Source: an uncultured Cloacibacillus sp. (GTDB taxonomy: Bacteria; Synergistota; Synergistia; Synergistales; Synergistaceae). From it: 5,430 bases of DNA. Each line of letters opens with the position of its first letter. Position 1 is the first letter of the stretch. Positions 1-5,430 of the stretch are shown piece after piece. A program made the translations under genes and the position numbers. The notes under the pieces were generated by a model, which saw nothing but the letters and a program-made list of their open reading frames with translations, had not been told where the DNA came from and did not search any database. The stretch covers positions 1 through 5,430 of the forward strand of contig UQVV01000137.1 in NCBI GenBank assembly GCA_900544635.1. The letters run 5' to 3'.

Positions 1-388
1 GTCCATGAAGGCCATGCCCGAAACTATGACGCCGGAGCCTCCGCACGCGGGGGAAAATTATCTGCTCGCCTTCGGGAACTGGAAGCTCAACGTTATGGCG
101 CGCCATCTGATAGACGAGTCGGGCGTCGCCGTGCCGCTCTCGGCGGCGGAGTTCCGCCTTCTCATGCTGCTGCTGAAGCACCCGCAGCAGGTGGTGACGC
201 GCGACATGATTATGGACTACCTCGCGGAACGCAGCCTGAACATCTACGACAGGAGCATCGACGCGCAGGTCAGCCGCCTCCGCGCGAAGCTGCGCGACAA
301 GAACGCGAACCCGCCGATGATACGCACGATGCGCGGCGACGGCTATATGCTCGCCTCGCCGGTGCGGCGCGAGGCGGCGTGGGAATAG
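1..388 (+). CDS. OmpR-family response regulator, C-terminal DNA-binding part (5' truncated by window edge)
   Basis: This is the winged-helix effector domain of an OmpR/PhoB-type response regulator, which binds promoter DNA after phosphorylation by its partner kinase. The reading frame is open to the left edge (codons from base 2), so the apparent ATG at base 5 is probably internal. The receiver domain with its phospho-acceptor Asp would lie upstream of the window. Visible family elements in order are LAFGNWKLN (N-terminal sheet), LSAAEFRLLMLLLKHP (first helix), VVTRDMIMDYL, the recognition helix region RSIDAQVSRLRAKLR, and the wing IRTMRGDGYML. The layout and wording resemble E. coli OmpR (SIDVQISRLR), which fits the EnvZ-like kinase two genes downstream. 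The next gene begins four bases after this stop, so they are probably cotranscribed and translationally coupled. The domain call is firm; the regulon cannot be read from the sequence. Confidence 0.93.
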   Translation, partial: SMKAMPETMTPEPPHAGENYLLAFGNWKLNVMARHLIDESGVAVPLSAAEFRLLMLLLKHPQQVVTRDMIMDYLAERSLNIYDRSIDAQVSRLRAKLRDKNANPPMIRTMRGDGYMLASPVRREAAWE

Positions 389-392
389 CCGG

Positions 393-713
393 ATGCGGCT
401 CGCCGCGCAGGCCGGTTTCGGCGTTTTCACATTCATAGCGGAGAATCCCGCGCTCACGGCACTCATATGCTGCGCGGCGCTCGTTCTGCTCTGCCGCGTC
501 GACGGCGGGCCGCGCCCGCTTTTCGCCTTCGCCGCATACTGCGCGCTTGCGGCGGCGGTCTATCTGCCTGGCGTATATTTTGGGGGCATGGGCGGCCTCC
601 TGCTGCTCGCCTATACGCTCGCGCTCTTCCCCGTGATTTTCGGCGCGCTCTGGCGCTTCATGCCGCGCTTCGGAACGCGGCACGAAGAGCGCGATATAAA
701 GGAAGTGGAATAG
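393..713 (+). CDS. Small three-segment membrane protein between regulator and kinase, unknown function
   Basis: I do not recognise a named family for this 106-residue protein. It has three hydrophobic segments, roughly residues 20-35, 44-62 and 66-87, and a charged C-terminal tail (RHEERDIKEVE), so it should be an inner-membrane protein. It is homologous along nearly its whole length to the protein at 4792-5094. Shared blocks are E17-x-P19-A, LLCR (32-35), FAxYCAL (46-52), GMGGL (65-69) and the 11-residue identity ALFPVIFGALW (77-87). There is no clear Shine-Dalgarno before the ATG, and the upstream stop is four bases away, so translation probably depends on coupling. The start is supported by the paralogue, whose conserved E-x-P falls at the same residue number. 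The kinase starts three bases after its stop. Its place inside a regulator-kinase operon suggests an accessory role with the kinase, but that is inference only. Confidence 0.85.
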   Translation: MRLAAQAGFGVFTFIAENPALTALICCAALVLLCRVDGGPRPLFAFAAYCALAAAVYLPGVYFGGMGGLLLLAYTLALFPVIFGALWRFMPRFGTRHEERDIKEVE

Positions 714-716
714 ATT

Positions 717-2144
717 ATGAAAGGCTTCATAAAATTCCTGCGGCTCGACTCGCTCTGCGGGCAGCTCGTCGCGATAGCGGTGCTGAGCGTCGCGGCGCTC
801 CAGTGCGTCAACTACTACGCGGTATATTCCATACAGCAGTCCTACGCCGGAGAGTTTCTCGCGGTGGGACATGACTATTTAGCCTCCGTCTGCCAGGCGC
901 TGGCGCATATGGACGCGGCGAAACGCGGGGAGTACCTCGCCTCGCTCGACAGGTCGCGCGCCGCGCTGCACAAGCCGTTCCGCTTCCGCGCCGCCGAAGC
1001 GCCGGAGTGGGAGACGGAAACGGATTATTACAAATCCGTGCTGGCGCGCGAGGCCGTGACGAAAATCCTGACCGAGGCGGGCATTCCGCCGCGCGACGTT
1101 CGCGCGCGCGTGCTCTATCAGGACGCGCCCGAGGCCTCGTCGCCGAGGTACGCGGGCTACGTCTTCCCGATGATGCAGATGCTCGTGCAGGACGGCGGCG
1201 GCTCGTGGCTTGAGCTCGTTCAGCCGCTCTCGGTGACGGACAGGCGGCTGATATGGCGGCAGAGGATTTTCATAATGCTTGAGTCGCTGATATGCTCCGC
1301 CGCCGTCATCATGCTCATCGTGCGCGCGATGCTGCCGCTGAACAGGCTCGGCAAAGAGATAGAGCGCTTCGGCGCGACGCCGGAGACGGCCCAGCCGCTC
1401 GAAGAGCGCGGAAATTACGAAGTGCGCGAGGTGGCGCGCTCTTTCAACAAAATGCTCGCGCGAGTGCAGCGCAATCTGACGGAGCGCAACAACATGCTCG
1501 AAGCGATGGGCCACGACCTGCGCACGCCGCTCGCGCGCGTGCAGCTGCGCCTCGACAGCATAGAGCCGCCCGAGCTGCGCGAAAAATTCGCCGCGAACAT
1601 AGAGGAGATACGCTCGATAGTCGAGCAGGGGCTCGAGCTCGCTCGCAGCCTGCGCACCTCGGAGAAGGCCGTGCCGATGGACGCGGCGGCCTTCGCCGCA
1701 AGCGTGGCCGACGACATGGCGGCGAACGGCGGGGCCGTGACGTTCGCGGAAGCCGCGGACTGCGGCGAGCCGCCTCTCGTCGCGGCGCGCCCGACATGCC
1801 TGCGCCGCGCCGTCGAAAACCTCGCGTGCAACGCGCTCAAGTACGCGGGCGGTGCGGAGCTCTCAGTCGAACGGCGCGGCGAAAGCGTGATAATCCGCGT
1901 CGAGGACCGCGGCCCGGGAATCCCGCCAGAGCTTCTCGAAAAGGTCTTCGAACCCTACTTCCGCGTAGAAGGCTCGCGCAGCCGCGGAACTGGCGGCACG
2001 GGCCTCGGCCTCACGATAGCGCGCAACATGGTGCTCCTCAACAACGGCTCCCTGACGCTCGAAAACCGCGAGGGCGGCGGCCTGCGCGCGGTGATAACCC
2101 TGCCCGCGCTAAAGATGGCGAAAATCGGAGAAATCCGAAGCTAG
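717..2144 (+). CDS. EnvZ-like sensor histidine kinase
   Basis: A complete 475-residue membrane histidine kinase, expected to autophosphorylate and pass phosphate to the upstream OmpR-type regulator. Domains in order: cytoplasmic start, first membrane segment about 14-36, extracytoplasmic sensor about 37-183, second membrane segment about 184-202, HAMP about 203-255 with the usual proline (P207), then the dimerisation/phosphoacceptor helix with H266 in GHDLRTPLARVQ. The ATPase domain carries the N box (N368, N372 in ENLACNALKYA), the G1 box (D397 in DRGPGIP) and the glycine-rich G2 box (GTGGTGLGL, 424-432). All catalytic residues are present. The phosphoacceptor region reads like EnvZ (SHDLRTPLTR), with Gly in place of Ser before the His. 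The sensor region resembles nothing I can name, so the ligand is unknown. An AAGGAAG site (699-705) lies inside the end of the preceding gene, consistent with one operon. Confidence 0.95.
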   Translation: MKGFIKFLRLDSLCGQLVAIAVLSVAALQCVNYYAVYSIQQSYAGEFLAVGHDYLASVCQALAHMDAAKRGEYLASLDRSRAALHKPFRFRAAEAPEWETETDYYKSVLAREAVTKILTEAGIPPRDVRARVLYQDAPEASSPRYAGYVFPMMQMLVQDGGGSWLELVQPLSVTDRRLIWRQRIFIMLESLICSAAVIMLIVRAMLPLNRLGKEIERFGATPETAQPLEERGNYEVREVARSFNKMLARVQRNLTERNNMLEAMGHDLRTPLARVQLRLDSIEPPELREKFAANIEEIRSIVEQGLELARSLRTSEKAVPMDAAAFAASVADDMAANGGAVTFAEAADCGEPPLVAARPTCLRRAVENLACNALKYAGGAELSVERRGESVIIRVEDRGPGIPPELLEKVFEPYFRVEGSRSRGTGGTGLGLTIARNMVLLNNGSLTLENREGGGLRAVITLPALKMAKIGEIRS

Positions 2145-2151
2145 AGGCTTG

Positions 2152-2171
2152 TCTTAGACGACGCTCTAAGA
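2152..2171. promoter_or_regulatory. Inverted repeat in the AT-richer leader, candidate operator or promoter region
   Basis: A perfect seven-base dyad, TCTTAGA-cgacgc-TCTAAGA, begins eight bases after the kinase stop. It is not followed by a T run, so it does not look like an intrinsic terminator. The stretch just after it (about 2171-2205) is the most AT-rich part of the upstream half and could carry a promoter for the flavodoxin operon. TTGTCT (2149-2154) with TAGCAT (2174-2179) is one weak -35/-10 pairing, with a long 19-base spacer. I see the dyad directly; the operator and promoter roles are inferred. Confidence 0.35.
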
Positions 2172-2209
2172 ATTAGCATAAATCAGGCGAAAGAACAAAA
2201 CAGGAGCAA

Positions 2210-2257
2210 TTCGGGAAAAGCGCACGGCGCTTGTCCGCTGTTGGCGCTTTGCCCGAA
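2210..2257 (+). promoter_or_regulatory. Long hairpin/dyad ending at the flavodoxin ribosome binding site, with an alternative hairpin
   Basis: Bases 2210-2223 and 2244-2257 form a 14-position stem with one mismatch (A2216/G2251) around a 20-base loop. Within it, AAGCGC (2218-2223) can instead pair perfectly with GCGCTT (2227-2232) over a three-base loop, because GCGCTT occurs twice as a direct repeat. The two folds exclude each other. The large stem ends two bases before the AAAGGAG site (2259-2265), and no T run follows. It could be an operator dyad for a regulator, or an RNA element affecting stability or translation of the flavodoxin mRNA. The pairing is seen; the role is inferred. Confidence 0.4.
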
Positions 2258-2271
2258 GAAAGGAGAACGAA

Positions 2272-2841
2272 ATGAAAATGAGAAAAATTTTTGCGTTTAC
2301 GGCTGCCGCCGCGATTTTCGCGGCGCTCGGATTTTCGGCGGAAGCGGCGCGCGCCGCGGAAGCTCCGCTCGCGGGAGACAAGAAAGCGCTCGTCGTCTAC
2401 TTCTCAAAGACGGGCAACACGCAGGGCGTCGCGGAGACGGTCGCGAAGCTCACGGGCGCGGATATATTCCGCTTGGAAACCGTCGAGCCCTACCCCGACG
2501 ACTACCACACGTCGACCGAGGTCGCAAAGCGCCAGCTTGAGGAAAACGCGCGCCCCGCGCTCAAAGCCGTGCCGCAGGATCTCGCGCGGTACGACGTGAT
2601 ATTCCTCGGACACCCCGTCTGGTGGCACACCATTCCGACGCCCGTCATGACCTTCCTCGAAGGCGCGCAGCTCGCGGGTAAAACGGTCGTCCCATTCTGC
2701 ACGCACGGCGGCGGAGGCGCGGACGAGAGCACGGCGGCGATACGTAAGCTCGCTCCGAGCGCTGCGGTGCTCGACGATAAAGAGTTCTACGGCGGCGCGT
2801 CGGAGGACGAAGTAGCGGAATGGCTCGCGGGACTGAAATAG
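2272..2841 (+). CDS. Exported flavodoxin (Flavodoxin_4-like, with signal peptide)
   Basis: A 189-residue flavodoxin-fold protein expected to bind FMN and carry electrons. Residues 1-31 form a Sec-type signal peptide: a basic start (KMRK), a hydrophobic core at about 6-22, and Ala-x-Ala cleavage options near AEA or ARA (23-31). There is no lipobox cysteine and no twin arginine. The mature domain begins with beta strand ALVVYFS and the FMN phosphate loop S45-K-T47-G48-N49-T50. GHPVWWHTIPTP (113-124) supplies the aromatic residues near the isoalloxazine ring, and PFCTHGGGG is the later ligand loop. ATG 2272 is chosen because AAAGGAG (2259-2265) is six bases upstream; ATG 2278 would be a minor alternative. 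It is followed after 43 bases by a second flavodoxin-fold enzyme. An extracytoplasmic flavodoxin is unusual, since classical ones are cytosolic. Partner and substrate are not known. Confidence 0.9.
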   Translation: MKMRKIFAFTAAAAIFAALGFSAEAARAAEAPLAGDKKALVVYFSKTGNTQGVAETVAKLTGADIFRLETVEPYPDDYHTSTEVAKRQLEENARPALKAVPQDLARYDVIFLGHPVWWHTIPTPVMTFLEGAQLAGKTVVPFCTHGGGGADESTAAIRKLAPSAAVLDDKEFYGGASEDEVAEWLAGLK

Positions 2842-2884
2842 CGGCGCGCGCGGAAATTTCAAGATTTATCGGAGGATTAAAACA

Positions 2885-3523
2885 ATGAAGGTAATGCTCG
2901 TAAACGGAAGCCCGCACAAGAACGGGACGACAAACGCGGCGCTCGGCGTAATCGCGGAGCAGCTCGGCAAAGACGGGGTCGAGAGCGAAATTTTCTGGCC
3001 GGGCGCGAAGCCCATATCCGGCTGCATAGGCTGTATGGCCTGCGCGAAGCTCGGCAGGTGCGTCATTGAGGGAGACCGCGTCAACGAATTCGTCGAGCTC
3101 GCAGAGAAGGCGGACGGCTTCATCTTCGGCACGCCGACGCACTACGCGGCGGACGCGGGGCATATCACATCGTTCATGCACCGCGTCTTCTACTCCGACT
3201 TTATAGGCAGAAGCGGCTCCGCCGTGCGCCTCAAGCCAGCCGCGGCGGTCGCGGTCGCGCGCCGTGCGGGAGCGGTCCCCGCCTTCGACCAGCTCAACAG
3301 GATGTTCACGATATGCGAGATGCCCGTCGTCTCCTCGCGCTACTGGAACATAGCCTTCGGTCACAACGCCGAAGAACTTATGCAGGACGCGGAAGGGCTG
3401 TGGACTCTGCGCACGCTCGCGCGGAACATGGCCTTTTTCCTAAAGTGCATCGAAGCGGGAAAGAAGCTCGGCGTGACGCCGCCAGAGCAGGAAGAGCCGG
3501 TCTTTACGAATTTTATACGCTGA
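2885..3523 (+). CDS. Flavodoxin-fold NAD(P)H-dependent FMN oxidoreductase, iron-sulfur-flavoprotein-like
   Basis: A 212-residue cytosolic member of the NADPH-dependent FMN reductase / iron-sulfur flavoprotein superfamily. The start shows the strand and FMN phosphate loop VNGSPHKNGTTNAAL (6-20), and FGTPTHYA is the second flavin-contacting loop. Four cysteines, C47-x2-C50-x2-C53-x5-C59, match the compact CX2CX2CX4-7C pattern known from iron-sulfur flavoproteins, so a [4Fe-4S] cluster is possible. Many relatives carry similar cysteines without a proven cluster, so this remains open. There is no signal peptide. GGAGG (2871-2875) lies nine bases before the ATG. The gene is 43 bases after the exported flavodoxin and 34 bases before the hydrolase, in the same direction, so one transcript is likely. 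The natural acceptor (flavin, quinone, nitro or azo compound) cannot be read from the sequence. Confidence 0.9.
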   Translation: MKVMLVNGSPHKNGTTNAALGVIAEQLGKDGVESEIFWPGAKPISGCIGCMACAKLGRCVIEGDRVNEFVELAEKADGFIFGTPTHYAADAGHITSFMHRVFYSDFIGRSGSAVRLKPAAAVAVARRAGAVPAFDQLNRMFTICEMPVVSSRYWNIAFGHNAEELMQDAEGLWTLRTLARNMAFFLKCIEAGKKLGVTPPEQEEPVFTNFIR

Positions 3524-3557
3524 CGCAGAACGCGCGGAAGAAAGGAAGAATCAAGCT

Positions 3558-4631
3558 ATGAATAAATTTTTGAAAAACACATTCGCGTCGCTCGCGCTCG
3601 CGGCGGTTATCTGCGGCGCGGCGTTCGCAGCGGAGCCTCAGCCGCTCGTGATACGCGAGCAGGGAGTATTCGCGGCGGGCGGAACGGTGAAACAGAATCC
3701 CGGCAAGTTCGACCCGTACAAATGGAACGCTGAAGGTCAGACGCTGCACGGCGACCACGCGCGGGTCTTCTACCAGATACCGGAAAACGCGAAGAAGCTG
3801 CCGCTTGTATTCCTTCACGGCGCGGGGCAGTCGATGGCGACGTGGCAGACGACGCCCGACGGACGCGAGGGCTTTCAGAACATCTTCCTGCGCCGCGGCT
3901 TCCCGGTATATCTTCTCGACCAGCCGAGACGCGGACAGGCGGGGCGCTCGACCGTGGACATGGAGGTGAAGGCCGCGCCCGACGAACAGCTTTTGTTCGG
4001 AATCTTCCGTTTGGGAATCTGGCCCGACTTCTTCCCGAACGCGCAGTTCTCGCGCGACCCCGCGGCGCTTGAGCAGTATTTCCGTCAGGCGACGCCGAAC
4101 ACCGGCCCTTACGACGCCGAGGTTATATCCGACGCGGTCTCCGCGGTTTTTGACAGAATAGGCGAGGGCGTGCTCGTAACGCACTCGCAGGGCGGCGGCC
4201 CGGGCTGGCGCACGGTTATGAAGAATCCGAAGGTTCGCGCGGTCGTAGCCTACGAGCCGGGCAGCGACTTCGTCTTCCCGAAGGGCGAGGCCCCGGCCCC
4301 GATGCCGAGCTCGGCTGGAACTCTCGCGCCCACTGAGGTCGAGCTTGAAGATTTTCTGAAGCTGACGAAAATTCCGATAATCGTCTACTACGGCGACAAT
4401 ATACCGGAAGAGCCGTCGGCGAACCCGGGACAGGATAACTGGCGCGTGCGCCTCGCCATGGCACGACTCTGGGCCGGTGCGGTGAACAAGCACGGCGGCG
4501 ACGCGAAGCTCGTCCATCTGCCCGAGATAGGTGTGCGCGGCAACACACACTTCCCCTTCTCCGACCTCAACAACATCGAGATAGCGGACCTCATGTCGCA
4601 GTTCCTGCACGAAAAGGGGCTCGACAGGTAG
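3558..4631 (+). CDS. Secreted alpha/beta hydrolase (esterase 713-like)
   Basis: A 357-residue alpha/beta hydrolase with a Sec signal peptide (basic MNKFLKN, hydrophobic core about 9-22, cleavage near AFA-AE at about 24), so it should act in the periplasm or outside. The core has the oxyanion-region sequence LVFLHGAGQS, the strand-loop VYLLDQPRRGQAGRST, and a nucleophile elbow THSQGGG with S210. The elbow is Thr-x-Ser-x-Gly, not the usual Gly-x-Ser-x-Gly. Probable remaining triad members are E233 (in AYEPGSD), 23 residues after the serine, and H331 (in GNTHFPF). A Glu acid soon after the serine strand resembles the structurally known bacterial esterase 713; that comparison is from memory and the triad is inferred. 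AAGGAAG (3542-3548) precedes the ATG by nine bases. It is the last gene before a strong terminator. The ester substrate is unknown. Confidence 0.88.
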   Translation: MNKFLKNTFASLALAAVICGAAFAAEPQPLVIREQGVFAAGGTVKQNPGKFDPYKWNAEGQTLHGDHARVFYQIPENAKKLPLVFLHGAGQSMATWQTTPDGREGFQNIFLRRGFPVYLLDQPRRGQAGRSTVDMEVKAAPDEQLLFGIFRLGIWPDFFPNAQFSRDPAALEQYFRQATPNTGPYDAEVISDAVSAVFDRIGEGVLVTHSQGGGPGWRTVMKNPKVRAVVAYEPGSDFVFPKGEAPAPMPSSAGTLAPTEVELEDFLKLTKIPIIVYYGDNIPEEPSANPGQDNWRVRLAMARLWAGAVNKHGGDAKLVHLPEIGVRGNTHFPFSDLNNIEIADLMSQFLHEKGLDR

Positions 4632-4675
4632 AACTTACGAAAGCGGCGAAATCCGACGGGCCGCCCGCCGCGGCT

Positions 4676-4714
4676 CGCAGCGCGTCGCGCACTTATTGCG
4701 GCGCGCCGCGTTTT
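4676..4714 (+). terminator. Intrinsic terminator after the hydrolase
   Basis: Arms 4676-4688 and 4698-4710 pair over 13 positions with one A/C mismatch and one G-U pair, around a nine-base loop. TTTT (4711-4714) follows, and the sequence then becomes T/A-rich (cctatatatt). It lies 45 bases after the hydrolase stop and should end the flavodoxin-reductase-hydrolase transcript, so the small membrane protein downstream probably has its own promoter. Confidence 0.65.
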
Positions 4715-4775
4715 CCTATATATTGCGTCTGTTGGAGTGAGGAATTTACGCTCAGGCATATTGAAAAAGCCGAAA

Positions 4776-4781
4776 GAGGGG
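4776..4781 (+). promoter_or_regulatory. Ribosome binding site that decides the start of the second small membrane protein
   Basis: GAGGGG lies ten bases before ATG 4792 but only four before the in-frame GTG at 4786. The spacing favours the ATG. With that start, the conserved E-x-P falls at residues 17-19 in both paralogues. Confidence 0.55.
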
Positions 4782-4791
4782 CGTTGTGCAG

Positions 4792-5094
4792 ATGACGTAT
4801 GTCGCTGTGGCGGGGCTGTTCATAGTTTATTTGATAACCGAATATCCTGCGCCGGCCTGCGCGGCGGGGGCGCTGGCGCTGTGGCTGCTCTGCCGCGCCG
4901 CAGGAAGTCTCGTCCCGGCCGCCGCCTTTGCGGTATACTGCGCTCTTACGGCGCTCGCATACGCCGCCGGCAGGGCGTTCATCCACCCGTCATATCTCCC
5001 GGGTATGGGCGGGTTGGCGCCGCTCGGCGTTATGGTCGCCCTCTTCCCCGTCATATTCGGCGCGCTGTGGCTGTTGCTGCGCCGCCTGATGTGA
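4792..5094 (+). CDS. Small three-segment membrane protein, paralogue of the one in the two-component operon
   Basis: A 100-residue membrane protein of unknown function (102 residues if GTG 4786 were used). Hydrophobic segments lie roughly at residues 3-15 plus 20-34, 43-60, and 70-97. By hand alignment from E17 to the Trp of ALFPVIFGALW (83-93) it matches 39 of 71 positions of the protein at 393-713. The only gap is a six-residue insertion (IHPSYL) in the loop before PGMGGL. Unlike its paralogue it lacks the charged C-terminal tail, ending LLLRRLM. It follows a terminator, so it is probably transcribed alone. Weak -35/-10-like sequences lie within 4715-4765, but none is convincing. Downstream it converges with an Lrp/AsnC-type gene. 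The homology is clear; no function should be assigned. Confidence 0.85.
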   Translation: MTYVAVAGLFIVYLITEYPAPACAAGALALWLLCRAAGSLVPAAAFAVYCALTALAYAAGRAFIHPSYLPGMGGLAPLGVMVALFPVIFGALWLLLRRLM

Positions 5095-5150
5095 CGGCGC
5101 GCGCCGGAAAAAATCTGCCCGTTTTCGTACGCAGCGCGCCGTGGCGCGAA
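5095..5150. terminator. Candidate convergent terminator region
   Basis: This short gap between convergent genes holds a perfect 12-base palindrome (5095-5106) immediately after the small membrane gene, and a second dyad CGCGCC-gt-GGCGCG (5135-5148). Between them, A6 at 5108-5113 reads as a T run on the - strand. It follows a possible weak stem (5115-5134 on the + strand) and the second dyad, so it could end the - strand transcript. The + strand palindrome has no T run, so termination in that direction is doubtful. Confidence 0.35.
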
Positions 5151-5156
5151 TTTCCG

Positions 5157-5430
5157 CTACTCCGCGCCCTCCGCGGGGCGGATGCCGAGCTCGCGCTCCG
5201 CGGCTATCAGGTGCGAGCGGACGAAGCCGTAGGCGCGCAGCGATTCGAGGAAACCGCGCATCTCGTCCTTCGAGCGGAAGGCCGCCTCTATGAGAAAGTC
5301 CAGCTCACCGTAAATTTCCCAGAAGCGTATCACCTCGCGCGAATTTTCGAGCAGCGGCGCTAGCGTCGCGTTCGGCGTGCCGCTGAACTGCGCGTCGGGG
5401 TTGAACTTGAAGGTTATCATCACGTGCAGC
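5157..5430 (-). CDS. Lrp/AsnC-family protein, C-terminal ligand-binding (RAM) domain, 5' truncated
   Basis: The frame is open to the right edge (residues LHV precede a GTG at 5423), so the gene starts outside the window, and the GTG/ATG codons at 5423/5420 are probably internal. The visible 90 or so residues fit the RAM domain of Lrp/AsnC regulators, an alpha/beta domain that binds amino acids and mediates oligomerisation. They show strand HVMITFKFNPD, helix LAPLLENSREV, strand IRFWEIYGELDFLIEAAF with the typical G-x-x-D turn, helix SKDEMRGFLESLRAYG, and strand VRSHLIAAERE. The helix-turn-helix half, if there is one, would lie beyond the edge, so a stand-alone RAM protein cannot be excluded. 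The gene converges with the small membrane protein, so no operon link follows. Confidence 0.75.
   Translation of the reverse strand, partial: LHVMITFKFNPDAQFSGTPNATLAPLLENSREVIRFWEIYGELDFLIEAAFRSKDEMRGFLESLRAYGFVRSHLIAAERELGIRPAEGAE

Noticed and set aside
5..7. ATG at base 5 as the true start of the regulator
   Set aside because: The frame is open to the window edge, and the visible part is only the effector domain plus linker, so a receiver domain upstream is expected.
879..1514. A 211-codon open frame on the - strand opposite the kinase
   Set aside because: Arg/His-rich shadow of the kinase reading frame with no motif. The + strand kinase has all its catalytic boxes.
1292..2176. A 294-codon + strand frame overlapping the kinase and extending past its stop
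   Set aside because: Frame-shifted shadow dominated by Arg and Ala. The kinase domains continue uninterrupted in their own frame, so there is no evidence for a frameshift product.
2645..3364. A 239-codon - strand open frame across the flavodoxin and reductase genes
   Set aside because: It spans two real + strand genes and their gap, is Arg-rich and motif-free, and is explained by GC-rich codon bias.
3513..4610. A 365-codon open frame on the - strand opposite the hydrolase gene
   Set aside because: It is the antisense shadow of a well-supported gene in GC-rich DNA. It is rich in Arg, Val and Ala with no recognisable domain, and no convincing ribosome binding site supports it.
4786..4788. GTG as the start of the second small membrane protein
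   Set aside because: It leaves only four bases after GAGGGG. ATG 4792 gives ten bases and aligns the conserved E-x-P at residues 17-19 in both paralogues.
4737..5363. A 208-codon + strand frame covering the second small membrane protein and the convergent gene
   Set aside because: The competing frames show clear homology (the paralogue with ALFPVIFGALW) and an Lrp/AsnC-like domain. This frame has neither and is Arg/Ala-rich.
1..5430. CRISPR arrays, tRNA or rRNA genes, insertion sequences, attachment sites
   Set aside because: No regularly spaced repeats, no cloverleaf or rRNA-like stretches, no transposase or integrase motifs, and no target duplications could be seen.

Overview
The window is a dense, GC-rich bacterial chromosome segment with eight genes: seven on the + strand and one partial gene on the - strand at the right edge. 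High GC combined with frequent ATA (Ile) and AGG (Arg) codons, secretion signals and good Shine-Dalgarno sites is reminiscent of Synergistota (Cloacibacillus/Synergistes-like). That assignment is an inference from composition and gene style; there is no marker gene here to settle it.

Left region (1-2144): a two-component locus in one apparent operon. It holds the DNA-binding end of an OmpR-type response regulator (cut by the window edge), a 106-residue three-segment membrane protein of unknown function, and a complete EnvZ-like sensor histidine kinase. The genes are 3-4 bases apart.

Middle region (2145-4714): a 127-base AT-richer leader with two inverted repeats comes first. It is followed by a three-gene redox/hydrolase operon: a flavodoxin with a signal peptide, a flavodoxin-fold NAD(P)H/FMN oxidoreductase with a compact four-cysteine motif, and a secreted alpha/beta hydrolase resembling the esterase 713 type. 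A strong GC-rich hairpin with a short T run closes this unit.

Right region (4715-5430): a second small three-segment membrane protein that is clearly a paralogue of the one in the two-component locus (about 55% identical by hand alignment, with one six-residue indel). After it comes the C-terminal part of an Lrp/AsnC-type protein, convergent and cut by the right edge.

How the genes may work together: the kinase and regulator probably sense an envelope condition. Their position directly upstream makes the flavodoxin/oxidoreductase/hydrolase unit a plausible target, with the inverted repeats in the leader as candidate control elements. The most interesting point is the paired, apparently undescribed small membrane protein family, one member of which sits between the regulator and the kinase.
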